Translations under genes and position numbers: made by a program
Assembly (NCBI GenBank): GCA_036652035.1
Contig: JAVVWR010000023.1
Coordinates: 1 to 40,360, forward strand
Source of the DNA: JAEZVV01 sp036652035
Lineage (GTDB): Bacteria > Pseudomonadota > Gammaproteobacteria > Burkholderiales > Burkholderiaceae_F
Direction of reading: 5' to 3'
Length of the DNA: 40,360 nt
The notes under the pieces: generated by a model
Told to the model about the DNA's origin: nothing
The model's database searches: none
What the model saw: the letters and a program-made list of their open reading frames with translations, nothing else
Shown here: piece after piece, positions 8,903 through 18,127 of the stretch
How the letters are laid out: each line of letters opens with the position of its first letter
Numbering within the stretch: position 1 is the first letter of the stretch

Positions 8903-9376
8903 ATGAGCCACACGCTGTTTCAAGATCTCTCGCGCGATGCCTTTGGCCGTCTGCTGTTAGTGGATAGCGAGGGCCAACGCCACGAGGGCGTGACACCGGT
9001 GCGAGCGCATCCGCTGTCGGCGCCCGACGAGGGCATTGCCTTGGTGGGGCGCGATGGCCATGAGCGGGCCTGGATCGACCACCTCGATCAGTTGCCGGCC
9101 GCGCAGCGCGAACTGCTGCGCGAGGAATTGGCCAGCCGTGAGCTGATGCCCCAGTTGCTGCGTCTGGTGGCCGTCTCGACCTACTCCACGCCCAGCCAGT
9201 GGAGCGTGGAAACCGACCGCGGCCCGACCCGCTTCATCCTCAAGAGCGAAGAGGATATCCGCCGCCTGGGCGAGGGACGGCTTCTGATTGCCAGCGGCCA
9301 TGGCATCCACTTTCTGGTCCCCGACCGCTTTGCCCTTGACCGGCACTCGCGCAAGCTGCTCGATCGCTTCCTGTAA
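8903..9376 (+). CDS. DUF1854 protein, partner of the cyanophycin-associated exporter
   Basis: This soluble protein of 157 residues has no signal peptide or membrane segment. It matches the DUF1854 pattern: APDEGIALV and AWIDHLD in the first half, EELASRELMPQLLR in the middle, and WSVETDRGPTRFILK, then EEDIRRLG and DRHSRKLLDRFL at the end. The start has AGGA at a good distance, and the gene follows the exporter stop by 11 bases, so co-translation is likely. Many charged residues near the C-terminus suggest protein-protein contacts. The biochemical role is unknown. The pairing with an exporter next to cphA genes is the main clue: a regulatory or adaptor subunit for the transporter is a reasonable guess. 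Confidence 0.88.
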   Translation: MSHTLFQDLSRDAFGRLLLVDSEGQRHEGVTPVRAHPLSAPDEGIALVGRDGHERAWIDHLDQLPAAQRELLREELASRELMPQLLRLVAVSTYSTPSQWSVETDRGPTRFILKSEEDIRRLGEGRLLIASGHGIHFLVPDRFALDRHSRKLLDRFL

Positions 9377-9478
9377 CGCCGTCTCTGGCCGCGCTGGGCT
9401 CGCGCGCTCTTGCTGGTGGTCGAGCCGCGCTTCGCTCCGATTGCTACCCTGCGCCCATCACGGCACAGGCATTGAGCG

Positions 9479-10975
9479 ATGGAGCTGAAATACGGCGCGC
9501 GGAGCGCGGGCATTGACGAGGCGGCGGCGCGGCGGATCGCGGCGGTGCGGGTGTGCGAGACCGAACTCGCGGCCAAGCTGCACTGGACCGAAGACGCTGC
9601 GCAGGGCGTCACGCGAGCGGCCGCGCAAGAGGTGGGCGAGGCCGCTCGGCCCGAGCGTTTCCTTCAGCGCCGCGCGGAACTCGCCTGGCAGACCATGGTC
9701 GAGCGCACCCCCTTGCTTGCTCGTGCGCTGACCCGTCGGCGCGTGCCGGGCTGGACCGTCTGGGCCCTGTTGATCCTGGTGTTTCTGATCGGCATGACGG
9801 TCGATCGCCTGGCGGGGCACGAGCAGCGGATCAATCTGCTCGCGCCGCCCCCGCTGCTGCTCATCGCCTGGAATCTCATGGTCTATGCGGCGCTGGGGCT
9901 GGCTGCGCTGCGCTCCTGCTTGCGCGGCAAGCCCGCGCACCCGCCAGGGCCGGCCGGGTGGGGCACGGGCGGGTCGCGTTGGTGGCCGTGGCGCCGCACC
10001 GCGCCGGCCTGGCTGATGCCGCTGGTGCTGGATTGGGCGCGCGTGTCGGCGCCGCTCGCTCGCCTGCGCCTTGCCCGCCTGATGCACGCGGCGGCGCTGG
10101 CGCTGGGCCTGGGGGTGGTGGGCTCGATCGCGCTGCGTGGCCTGGGCACCCACTACATCGCCGGTTGGGAGAGCACCTGGCTGTCGGGCCACCCGGATCT
10201 GGTGCACGGCATTGTCACGAGCTTTTACGGCTGGTTGCCGGCGGGCGGCGCGCCCCTGCCCGATGCCGCCGCGATCGCCCGGATGGAATTCATCCCCGGC
10301 GTGGTGCCGGCAAGTGATGCCCCCGCCGGTCCTTGGCTGTGGCGAATCATCCTGAGCGTTTTACTGATCGTGGTGGTGCCGCGAGCGGTACTGGCGGCTC
10401 TTGCGCAATGGCGGCTGCGCCGGCTTGAGCGCGACTTCCCGCTCGAGCTCAACACGCCGTATTTTGATCATCTGATCCGCAGCCTGCGTGGCGATGACCT
10501 GAGCGTGCTGATCCTGCCTTATAGCTATCGTCCGGAGGCGGCTGCGGCCAGAGTCCTGTCGCAGGCAGCCGCGGCGGTGGCGGGCGCCAAGGGCGCGCTG
10601 CGCGAAGCGGCTGTCGTCACTCAAGGCAGTGAAGAGACCCGGCTTGCCGCCGAGCTCGCTGCGGGCGAAGTCGATCTGTGTCTTGTGGTCTTTGCTCTCA
10701 CCGCCACGCCCGAGACCGAAGTCCACGGCCGCTTTCTTGCTCGACTCAGAGAACATCCGTGTGCGCCGCGGCGCCTCCTCGCCGTGCTCGATGAGAGCGG
10801 ATTTGTCTGCCGCTTTGGCGCGGCCGATGCGCGGCTGCCGCAGCGGCATAGGCTGTGGGCCGATTTTCTTTCTGCTGCCGCGACGCCTTATGTCATGGTC
10901 GATCTTGAGCGCCGTGACGCGGGCTTTGTGGCGCGTGCGCTCGAAGGATTGACGCCAGCCGGGAGCCAATCATGA
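9479..10975 (+). CDS. DUF2868 family membrane protein
   Basis: This 498-residue membrane protein has about four hydrophobic segments, near residues 91-110, 122-145, 200-222 and 286-310. A soluble N-terminal part (1-90) precedes them, and a C-terminal domain of about 180 residues with alternating alpha/beta character (LSVLILPYSY, CLVVFALT, RLLAVLDESG) follows. The last part looks like a nucleotide-binding-like or Rossmann-type fold but lacks a clear P-loop. Its stop overlaps the ATG of the next gene by four bases (ATGA), so the two are translationally coupled. DUF2868 and DUF3482 genes commonly sit together. Function is unknown; a membrane anchor or receptor for the GTPase is inference. It begins about 100 bases after the DUF1854 gene and could be in the same transcript. 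Confidence 0.82.
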   Translation: MELKYGARSAGIDEAAARRIAAVRVCETELAAKLHWTEDAAQGVTRAAAQEVGEAARPERFLQRRAELAWQTMVERTPLLARALTRRRVPGWTVWALLILVFLIGMTVDRLAGHEQRINLLAPPPLLLIAWNLMVYAALGLAALRSCLRGKPAHPPGPAGWGTGGSRWWPWRRTAPAWLMPLVLDWARVSAPLARLRLARLMHAAALALGLGVVGSIALRGLGTHYIAGWESTWLSGHPDLVHGIVTSFYGWLPAGGAPLPDAAAIARMEFIPGVVPASDAPAGPWLWRIILSVLLIVVVPRAVLAALAQWRLRRLERDFPLELNTPYFDHLIRSLRGDDLSVLILPYSYRPEAAAARVLSQAAAAVAGAKGALREAAVVTQGSEETRLAAELAAGEVDLCLVVFALTATPETEVHGRFLARLREHPCAPRRLLAVLDESGFVCRFGAADARLPQRHRLWADFLSAAATPYVMVDLERRDAGFVARALEGLTPAGSQS

Positions 10976-12483
10976 GCGCACGCCAGATTCACCTGAGCCT
11001 GGTCTCTCATACCAACGTCGGCAAGACCACGCTGGCGCGCACTTTTCTTGGCCGCGACGTGGGCGAAGTGGCCGACCGCGCCCATGTGACCGAGTTCGCC
11101 GAGGAGCATGTGCTCGTCTCCACGCCCGACGGTGCCACGCTCAGCGTGTGGGATACGCCGGGCTTTGGTGACAGCGTGCAGATTGCCCGCCGCTTGCAAG
11201 GCCGCAGCAACCCGATCGGCTGGTTCGTGGGCGAGGTGTGGGACCGCTGGACCAAGCGCTCGCTGTGGCTCACGCAGCAGGCGCTCAAGCACGTGCGCGA
11301 CCAGGCCGATGTCGTGCTCTACCTCGTCAACGCTTCCGAAGCGCCGGGCGACGCGCCCTATGTTGGCGCCGAGATGGAAATCCTCGAGTGGATCGGCAAG
11401 CCGGTGGTGGTTCTGCTCAATCAGATGGGTCCGCCACGGACCGCGTCGGAAGAGGCGCGCGACACGCAGCGCTGGCGCGACTTCATGGCCGAACACCGTC
11501 GCGTGCACGACGTACTGCCACTGGACGCCTTTGCTCGCTGTTGGGTGCAGGAGTTCGGCCTGCTCGACGCCATCGCCAAGGTGCTTCCGGCCGAAAGCCA
11601 GGCCGCATTTGCCGCGTGCCGGGCGATCTGGCTTGAGCAGCGCCTGGCGGCTTTCGATGCCTCGATGGCGGCGATCGCCGATTACCTCCTGACCCTGGCG
11701 GGTGAGGTCGAAGCGGTGGGCGCCGGCCAGGCGATCGACAGGCTCAAGGCCGTTGCGAGTCTCTTGGGCGCGGCCGACGGCGCGCTAGCCGCACCGCGCC
11801 AGCGCGCGATGAAGGCCTTGGAGGCTCGCGCCGCGGCCGCGCTGGTGACTCTGACCGAGCGCCAGATTGCCGCCAACGGGCTGCGAGGCAAGGGTGTCGA
11901 CGCTCAGCTTTTGCAGCGACTCCAATCCGACTGGCAGATCAGCGCCCCGGTGAACGCGGGCCGCGCCGGTCTGATCGGTGCGGCCGTCACCGGCGCGGCG
12001 GGCGGGCTTGCGGCCGACCTGGCGGCAGGCGGTCTGACGCTGGGGGCCGGCGCCTTGATGGGTGCCATCCTCGGCGCCATGGGCGCGGGCGGCCTGGCGA
12101 GCGGTTTCAACCTTGTCACCGGCCGCCGTGGCACCCAGGTGAAATGGAGTCCGCAAGCGCTCACCGGTTTTCTCACCGAAGCGCTGCTGCTCTATCTGGC
12201 TGTCGCGCATTTTGGCCGCGGTCGCGGCGACTGGATCCGTGCCGAATACCCCGAGTTCTGGCGCACTCTCGTCGCTGACGCGGTGGCCGAGCACCTGGAC
12301 GCTTTTGAGCCCGCGTGGAGGCATGCCAGCGCCGCCAGCGAAGTCGAGCGCGCCGCCATCGTTCGCGATGTGGCGGCCTTGGCTGAGCGCCTTCTGACCG
12401 AGCTGTATCCACAGACGCCGGCACTGCTGCAGGCCCGTTGCGCTACGCCCGCGGCCGCTCGATCCGGCGTGGTGCCGAGGTGA
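10972..12483 (+). CDS. GTPase with DUF3482 domain
   Basis: This 503-residue protein has an N-terminal GTPase domain and a DUF3482-type C-terminal part. G1 is SHTNVGKTT (12-20), with Ser where a Gly often stands. G3 is DTPG (61-64). The G4 position reads NQMG (150-153) instead of NKxD, so guanine specificity is not assured. Residues 220-330 are helical and may coil. A Gly/Ala-rich hydrophobic stretch (about 330-382) resembles a membrane-inserting hairpin. The start overlaps the upstream DUF2868 gene by four bases. The arrangement suggests a membrane-associated GTPase acting with its neighbour, perhaps in envelope remodelling. No specific role is established that I can cite. Confidence 0.85.
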   Translation: MSARQIHLSLVSHTNVGKTTLARTFLGRDVGEVADRAHVTEFAEEHVLVSTPDGATLSVWDTPGFGDSVQIARRLQGRSNPIGWFVGEVWDRWTKRSLWLTQQALKHVRDQADVVLYLVNASEAPGDAPYVGAEMEILEWIGKPVVVLLNQMGPPRTASEEARDTQRWRDFMAEHRRVHDVLPLDAFARCWVQEFGLLDAIAKVLPAESQAAFAACRAIWLEQRLAAFDASMAAIADYLLTLAGEVEAVGAGQAIDRLKAVASLLGAADGALAAPRQRAMKALEARAAAALVTLTERQIAANGLRGKGVDAQLLQRLQSDWQISAPVNAGRAGLIGAAVTGAAGGLAADLAAGGLTLGAGALMGAILGAMGAGGLASGFNLVTGRRGTQVKWSPQALTGFLTEALLLYLAVAHFGRGRGDWIRAEYPEFWRTLVADAVAEHLDAFEPAWRHASAASEVERAAIVRDVAALAERLLTELYPQTPALLQARCATPAAARSGVVPR

Positions 12484-12514
12484 GGCCGGCACTGATTCGA
12501 GCGTCGTCGTCGAT

Positions 12515-13150
12515 CTAGCCCGGCCAGCCTTCCCGCCGCAGTTGTCGAGTCGCTGCAGCCGGGTCGCTCTGGCCGCAGATCGCCGAGATCACTGCCACGC
12601 CATCGGCGCCGGCGGCGAGCAGCGGCGCGACTCGACCCAGGCCGATGCCGCCAATCGCCACCACCGGCAGCGGTTTGGTTCGCATCAGAGCGGCAAAAGT
12701 CTCGATCCCGATCACAGGCGCGGCGTCGAGTTTGGTGCCGGTGACAAATACCGGACCCACGCCCAGGTAGTCGAGCCCGGCCGGGACCACGGCATCCATC
12801 TGCGCCGCGTTCGAGACCGACAGGCCGAGCCATTTGTGCGGGCCGATCAGGGTGCGGGCGTGCTGCGGGTGGATGTCTTGCTGGCCGACGTGAACCCCGG
12901 CGGCATCGACCAGCAGGGCGACGTCGATGTGGTCGTTGATGATCAGCGGCACCTGCAGCGGGTCGAGTGTGGCCTTGAGCCGGGTCGCGGCCGCGACCCA
13001 TTGCCGCTTCTTCCAGTGGGGCGCTCGCAGCTGCACCACGCTGGCGCCGTTTTCTGCCGCCGCCCGCGCGGTGGCGACCATGCCTTCGAGCCCGCCGCAA
13101 AGCTCGGGGTCGAGCACCAGGTAGAGCGAGAGATCGAGCGTGGGTTTCAT
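12515..13150 (-). CDS. thiE: Thiamine-phosphate synthase ThiE
   Basis: This enzyme joins HMP-diphosphate and thiazole phosphate to give thiamine monophosphate in the cytoplasm. At 211 residues it has the usual TIM-barrel size. The N-terminal YLVLDPELCGG segment is followed by VVQLR, the IINDHIDVALLVDAAGVHVG region containing the metal-binding aspartate, GPVFVTGTK, and phosphate-loop motifs AIGGI and ADGVAVISAI. Its ATG overlaps the thiM stop (ATGA), so thiM and thiE are translationally coupled. It converges with the DUF3482 GTPase gene, with 31 bases between. Confidence 0.93.
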   Translation of the reverse strand: MKPTLDLSLYLVLDPELCGGLEGMVATARAAAENGASVVQLRAPHWKKRQWVAAATRLKATLDPLQVPLIINDHIDVALLVDAAGVHVGQQDIHPQHARTLIGPHKWLGLSVSNAAQMDAVVPAGLDYLGVGPVFVTGTKLDAAPVIGIETFAALMRTKPLPVVAIGGIGLGRVAPLLAAGADGVAVISAICGQSDPAAATRQLRREGWPG

Positions 13151-13962
13151 GCGGCTTGGCTCATCCAGTCTGCGGGCTTCATCAGGTAGATCGCGTCAAG
13201 AAAGGCCGGCAGAAAGCTGCCCGGGCCGGCGGCGACGCGAGTCGCCAATTCGCCGGCGCGCGCCATGACAGCGCAGGCGGCGGCGGTGGCGACCAGCCGA
13301 TCGGGCGCGCCGGCGGTAAAAGCAGCGACCACCGCCGAGAGCGCGCAGCCGGTTCCGACCACGCGGGTCATCAGCGGGTGGCCGCCAGTGACGCTCCAGG
13401 TCTGGTGACCGTCGGTGACGTAATCGATCTCGCCCGTCACCGCGACCACGGCGCCGCTCATGAGCGCCAAGGACTGCGCCGCGGCGATCGCGGCCGACGA
13501 GGCGGCGGTGCTATCGACACCTTTGCCGGCGGCGGTGATGCCGGCGAGGCTCAGGATCTCCGAGGCATTGCCGCGGATCGCGGCGGGCTTGTGGCTGATC
13601 AGCCCGTGCAGCGCGGAGGTGCGATACGCGAGCACGCCCGCGGCCACCGGGTCGAGCGTCCAGGGCCGGCCGGCGGCATGGGCGGCGGCCACGGCGAGCT
13701 GCATCGCCTGCAGCCGCGCGGGGTAAAGCGTGCCGACGTTGATCAGCACCGCGCCGGAGATGGCCGCGAAGTCGGCCACTTCCTCGTCGGCGACGATCAT
13801 CGCGGGCGAAGCGCCGAGCGCGAGCAAAACGTTGGCGGTGATCGACTGCACCACTTCGTTGGTCAGGCAGTGCACCAGTGGCGCACTGGAGCGGACCCGG
13901 GCCAGCTCAGCGGCGACGCAGCGGCCGGGCAGCTCGACCGGGGCAGAGTGAAGGTCTGGCAT
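13147..13962 (-). CDS. thiM: Hydroxyethylthiazole kinase ThiM
   Basis: This kinase phosphorylates 4-methyl-5-(2-hydroxyethyl)thiazole, allowing thiazole salvage for thiamine. At 271 residues it has normal length. It shows the family segments VHCLTNEVVQSITANVLLALGASPAM (near 30-55), a TLDPVAAG region, IRGNASE and the anion-hole/catalytic GTGC (in VVGTGCALSA). It overlaps thiE by four bases, and together they form a short salvage operon. Only 33 bases separate it from the yciH-like gene upstream, too short for a TPP riboswitch, and I see none. Confidence 0.93.
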   Translation of the reverse strand: MPDLHSAPVELPGRCVAAELARVRSSAPLVHCLTNEVVQSITANVLLALGASPAMIVADEEVADFAAISGAVLINVGTLYPARLQAMQLAVAAAHAAGRPWTLDPVAAGVLAYRTSALHGLISHKPAAIRGNASEILSLAGITAAGKGVDSTAASSAAIAAAQSLALMSGAVVAVTGEIDYVTDGHQTWSVTGGHPLMTRVVGTGCALSAVVAAFTAGAPDRLVATAAACAVMARAGELATRVAAGPGSFLPAFLDAIYLMKPADWMSQAA

Positions 13963-13995
13963 CAGAGTTTCCTGTGGAGATGGGTGCGCCGGCTC

Positions 13996-14358
13996 TCAGC
14001 CGCCAGCGCGCTTGACGGTGCGGCCCTGTTTCTTGAGGGTGTCGATCACACGTTCGCAATGGTCGCCCTGGATCTCGACCACACCGTCCTTGGCGGTGCC
14101 GCCCGAGCCGCACGCAGCCTTGAGCACCTTGGCGGCTTGAACCAGAGCGGCCTCGTCGAGCGCCAGACCCTTGATCACGGTGACGCACTTGCCGCCGCGG
14201 CCCTTGGTTTCGCGCGAAACGCGAACAATGCCGTCGCCAGCGGGAGCCGGAGCGGCGCTGCGGCAGGCGCAGCGATCGAGCGGCTGCTGGCAGCCGGGGC
14301 ACATGCGGCCAAATTCGGTCGAATAGACCAGGCCGCCAGCGGATTTCTTGGTGGACAT
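13996..14358 (-). CDS. yciH: YciH/SUI1-family translation factor
   Basis: This 120-residue homologue of eukaryotic eIF1 is thought to affect start-codon fidelity or stress translation in bacteria. The N-terminal 35 residues hold a Cys cluster, CPGCQQPLDRCAC, probably zinc-binding. The SUI1 fold follows with GKCVTVIKGL, LKAACGSGGTAKDGVVEIQGDH and a basic C-terminus. It is in the same direction as thiM (33 bases) and 6 bases after the oxidoreductase gene, so the four genes may share a transcript. Confidence 0.9.
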   Translation of the reverse strand: MSTKKSAGGLVYSTEFGRMCPGCQQPLDRCACRSAAPAPAGDGIVRVSRETKGRGGKCVTVIKGLALDEAALVQAAKVLKAACGSGGTAKDGVVEIQGDHCERVIDTLKKQGRTVKRAGG

Positions 14359-14364
14359 GGGGCT

Positions 14365-15282
14365 TTAACTCCGGGGGTTCGAGTCGCGGCGCAGGTCGGC
14401 GAGCGTGGCGGCCACCGTGGGCCAGGCGAGCCTCACCCGCAGCTCGCGCCGGATGCGGGCGTTGCCGATGCGGCGCGACTCGCTCATGAAGGACAGCAAG
14501 GCCGGGCTAACGACGTGGGCGAGCTCGGCGCGCGGCAGGCGGGGCGGCCGCGGCAGGTCAAAGGCGTCGGCGACGAGGTCGAAGTACTCGCCCATGAGCA
14601 AGTCGGAATCGTCGACCGCGTTGTAGATGCGCTGGGGTTTGCCGCGGGCGAGCGCGGCCAAGGCCAGTCGCGCCAGGTCGTCGGCGTGGATGTGGTTGGT
14701 GAAGACGTCGTCGGCCGCCGCGAGCGCAGGCGTTCCCGCGCGCAGACGATCGAGCGGCAAGCGGTCGTGCGCGTAGAGGCCGGGCGCGCGCAGCACGCTG
14801 ACGGCGAGCTTGCCGCGGCCGGCGCGCCGCAGCTGGCGCTCGGCGTCGATGCGGCGGATCGCGCGCGCGCTGGCCGGGCGCAGCGGGGTGGTTTCGGTGG
14901 TAGCGGCGCCGCCGCGGTCGCCGTAGACGCCGGTGGTGCTGATGTAGACCAGGCGATCGGCGCGGCCGGCGATCGCGGCAAGCAAGTGGCGGGTGCGGGT
15001 GTCGGCCGCGCCGGCGTTGGGTGGCGGCGCGAGGTGGATCACGCGGGAGCTCAGTGCGGCGATGCGGGCAGAGACGGGCTGGTCGAGGTTGGCGACGATT
15101 GGCAGCGCGCCCGCGGCTCGCAGTTGCGCCACGCGATCCGGGGTCGATGTCAGGGCTATGACCCGGAAGCGGCCCTTGGCGCGTGCGAGAATCCGTTCGC
15201 CCACGTCGCCGCAGCCGACGATCAGCAGGCGCGGTGCGCCAAGCTTTGGCCGACGCCGTGGTTTTTCACTCTTGAGTTCCAT
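14365..15282 (-). CDS. NAD(P)-dependent SDR/epimerase-family oxidoreductase
   Basis: This extended-SDR-like protein has an N-terminal Rossmann motif (LLIVGCGDVGERI) and a YISTTGVYGDRGG segment giving the Thr/Ser and Tyr of the active site. The usual Tyr-x-x-x-Lys is not obvious, because the Tyr is followed by Gly-Asp-Arg-Gly. Related YeeZ-like proteins are poorly characterised. I start at ATG 15282 (MELKSEK), 8 residues after which the basic stretch leads into the Rossmann fold. The frame stays open to 15348, but that would overlap the divergent reductase. The two start codons are only 10 bases apart (15282 and 15293), so each promoter must sit inside the other gene. Substrate unknown. Confidence 0.85.
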   Translation of the reverse strand: MELKSEKPRRRPKLGAPRLLIVGCGDVGERILARAKGRFRVIALTSTPDRVAQLRAAGALPIVANLDQPVSARIAALSSRVIHLAPPPNAGAADTRTRHLLAAIAGRADRLVYISTTGVYGDRGGAATTETTPLRPASARAIRRIDAERQLRRAGRGKLAVSVLRAPGLYAHDRLPLDRLRAGTPALAAADDVFTNHIHADDLARLALAALARGKPQRIYNAVDDSDLLMGEYFDLVADAFDLPRPPRLPRAELAHVVSPALLSFMSESRRIGNARIRRELRVRLAWPTVAATLADLRRDSNPRS

Positions 15283-15292
15283 GTCGCCGATT

Positions 15293-16509
15293 ATGTCCTG
15301 CCAGATCACGGTCCGAGCTTCGGGCCACCAGTTCAGCGCCGATTCCACCGAGACCGTTCTTGAGGCCGCCCTGAGGCAAGGCGTGGGTCTGCCCTATGGT
15401 TGCAAGAATGGCGCCTGCGGGGCGTGCAAGGGCACGGTGCTCGAGGGCGAGATCGAGCAAGGCGCACACGCGGCGCACGCTTTATCGGCTGAAGAGAAAG
15501 CCGCCGGCAAGGCGCTCTTCTGCTGCGCGCACGCCAAGACCGACCTCGTGATCGAAGCGCGAGAGTTGAGTGGCGTGGGCGATATCCCGGTCAGGAAAAT
15601 GCCGGCGCGGATCGCGAAGATCGAGCGCTTGGGCGAGGACGTGGCGATCGTCTCTTTGCAACTGCCGGCCGCCGAGCGTCTGCAATATCGGGCCGGGCAA
15701 TACCTCGACTTCATCCTGCGCGACAACTCGCGCCGCAGCTATTCGATCGCGACCGCGCCGCACGCCGACGAGCTTCTGCACTTCCATATCCGGCACATGG
15801 CGGGCGGGCGTTTTACCGACGCGCTGTTTGGCGTTGCCAAGGAAGGTCAGCCGGTCGTCAAGGAGCGCGACCTGNNNNNNNNNNNNNNNNNNNNNNNNNN
15901 NNNNNNNNNNNNNNNNNNNNNNNNNNNNNNNNNNNNNNNNNNNNNNNNNNNNNNNNNNNNNNNNNNNNNNNNNNCGCGCTGTTTGGCGTTGCCAAGGAAG
16001 GTCAGCCGGTCGTCAAGGAGCGCGACCTGCTGCGCTGCGAAGGGCCGCTGGGCAGCTTCTTCCTGCGTGACGACAACACGCGCCCGATCATTCTTCTGGC
16101 AAGCGGCACCGGTTTTGCTCCGATCAAGGCGATCGCCGAACATATCTTCCATCAGGGGATCAACCGCGAGACCCCGGTCGTTCTTTACTGGGGCGGGCGC
16201 CGCCCGCGCGACCTCTACCTCGATGCCCTGGCGCGCCAGTGGGCGGCCGAGCAGCCCAACTTCCAATACGTTCCGGTGGTCTCCGACGCGCAGCTTGACG
16301 ACGCCTGGAGTGGCCGCACCGGTCTGGTTCACCGTGCGGTGATGGCCGATTTTCCTGACCTGTCGGCGCATCAGGTCTACGCCTGCGGGGTGCCGGTGAT
16401 GGTCGAGGCCGCGCAACGCGATTTCACGGCGCTGTGCGGTCTGCCGGAGGATCGGTTCTTCGCCGACGCTTTTACCTCGCAGGCCGATCTGATCGACGCC
16501 GAAGCCTGA
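15293..16509 (+). CDS. 2Fe-2S/FAD oxidoreductase, CDP-6-deoxy-delta-3,4-glucoseen reductase type (split by assembly gap)
   Basis: This is an electron-transfer flavoprotein with an N-terminal plant-type 2Fe-2S domain (C37, C42, C45 and C77 or C78) and an FAD domain with RRSYSIA. The NAD(P) domain has LLASGTGFAPIKAI. Removing the 100 N and one copy of the 55-base duplicate gives 194 + 159 = 353 residues in one frame, the usual length of AscD-like reductases, ending at TGA 16507-16509. As deposited, the gap shifts the frame and makes the gene look broken. Despite the family name, such stand-alone genes in Betaproteobacteria lie outside sugar clusters, and their partner oxygenase or dehydratase is unknown. 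It is divergent from the SDR gene. Confidence 0.9.
15820..16029. other. Assembly gap of 100 N with a 55-base duplicated flank
   Basis: The N run covers 15875-15974. The 55 bases just before it (15820-15874) and the 55 bases just after it (15975-16029) are identical. Removing 155 bases restores one reading frame. The gap is therefore an overlap between two contigs that the scaffolder did not merge. Confidence 0.95.
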
Positions 16510-16535
16510 GTGTTGGCGCGGGCCGCTGCGCGGCC

Positions 16536-17258
<723 letters not shown>

Positions 17259-17286
17259 CGAGCAACCTCGGGCATGGCACGGAACT

Positions 17287-17319
17287 CCCTCTCTGGCAGG
17301 AGAGGGCGGGGGAGAGGGG
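17287..17319. repeat. Intergenic palindromic repeat (CCCTCTC/GAGAGGG type)
   Basis: CCCTCTC-TGGCAG-GAGAGGG is an inverted repeat with 7-bp arms, followed by a second GGAGAGGGG. It lies in the 85-base space between livG and livF. Similar CCCTCTCC/GGAGAGGG elements are scattered in many proteobacterial genomes. It may stabilise or partly terminate the operon mRNA. Confidence 0.6.
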
Positions 17320-17343
17320 AAAGGTCGGTGTCGATGCGCAGCA

Positions 17344-18126
17344 TCACGCCACCTTCGGTGCATGGGCGGCGCCGAGGTAGGCCTCGATCACCTTGGGGTG
17401 GCGCTGGACTTCGGCCGGCTCTCCCATGGCGATGATCTTGCCGTAGTCGAGCACGGTGACGCGGTTGCACAAGCCCATCACCAGTTTCACGTCGTGTTCG
17501 ATCAGCAGGATGCTGATGCCATCGGCCTGGATCCGCTCGAGCAGCTTGCGCAGGGTCAGCTTCTCGGTGGCGTTCATGCCGGCGGCGGGTTCATCGAGCG
17601 CGAGCAGCTTGGGCTCGGTGGCGAGCGCGCGGGCGATCTCGAGCCGGCGCTGGTCGCCATACGCGAGGGTGCGGGCCTGGTAGTCGGCGTATTTGCGAAT
17701 GCCGACGTAGTCGAGCAGCTCGATCGCCCTTTGCTTGATCTCGGCTTCCTCGCGCCGCTGCGAGGGCAGGCGCAGCACCGCGCCGAGCGCGCCGGCCTGA
17801 GTGCGGACGTGGCGGCCGACCATGACGTTTTCGAGCGCGGTCATCTCCGGGAACAGGCGGATGTTCTGGAAGGTGCGGGCGATGCCGGCGGCCGCCACCT
17901 TGTGCACGTCGCTCGGCGTGTAGGGCTTGCCGCCGAGAACGAAGCTGCCGGAGTCGGGCGTGTAGAGGCCGGTGATCACGTTGAAGAACGTGGTCTTGCC
18001 CGCGCCATTGGGCCCGATCAGTCCATAGATCTGGCCGCGGTCGATTTCGATGCCGACGTCGGACAGCGCCTGCAGGCCGCCAAAGCGCTTGTTGACGCCG
18101 CTGACCTTGAGGATGGTCTCGCTCAT
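17344..18126 (-). CDS. livG: Branched-chain amino acid ABC transporter ATPase LivG
   Basis: This is the first ATPase of the LIV system, 260 residues. It has Walker A GPNGAGKTT, the family-typical ARTFQNIRLFPEMTALENV, Walker B LLALDEPAAGMN and a degenerate signature TLAYGDQRR in place of LSGGQ, as is usual for LivG. ATG 18126 (MSETILKV) is one base from the livM stop codon, so the two are coupled. Confidence 0.95.
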   Translation of the reverse strand: MSETILKVSGVNKRFGGLQALSDVGIEIDRGQIYGLIGPNGAGKTTFFNVITGLYTPDSGSFVLGGKPYTPSDVHKVAAAGIARTFQNIRLFPEMTALENVMVGRHVRTQAGALGAVLRLPSQRREEAEIKQRAIELLDYVGIRKYADYQARTLAYGDQRRLEIARALATEPKLLALDEPAAGMNATEKLTLRKLLERIQADGISILLIEHDVKLVMGLCNRVTVLDYGKIIAMGEPAEVQRHPKVIEAYLGAAHAPKVA

Positions 18127-18127
18127 C

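Noticed and set aside
6777..8996. 739-codon frame antisense to the ABC exporter
   Set aside because: Codon-bias shadow of the exporter frame; Gln/His/Ala-rich without domains.
13963..13995. Possible TPP riboswitch upstream of thiM
   Set aside because: Only 33 bases separate thiM from the next gene, and no thi-box elements are visible.
13156..15363. 735-codon plus-strand frame over thiM, yciH and the SDR gene
   Set aside because: It covers three well-supported minus-strand genes and has no recognisable domain.
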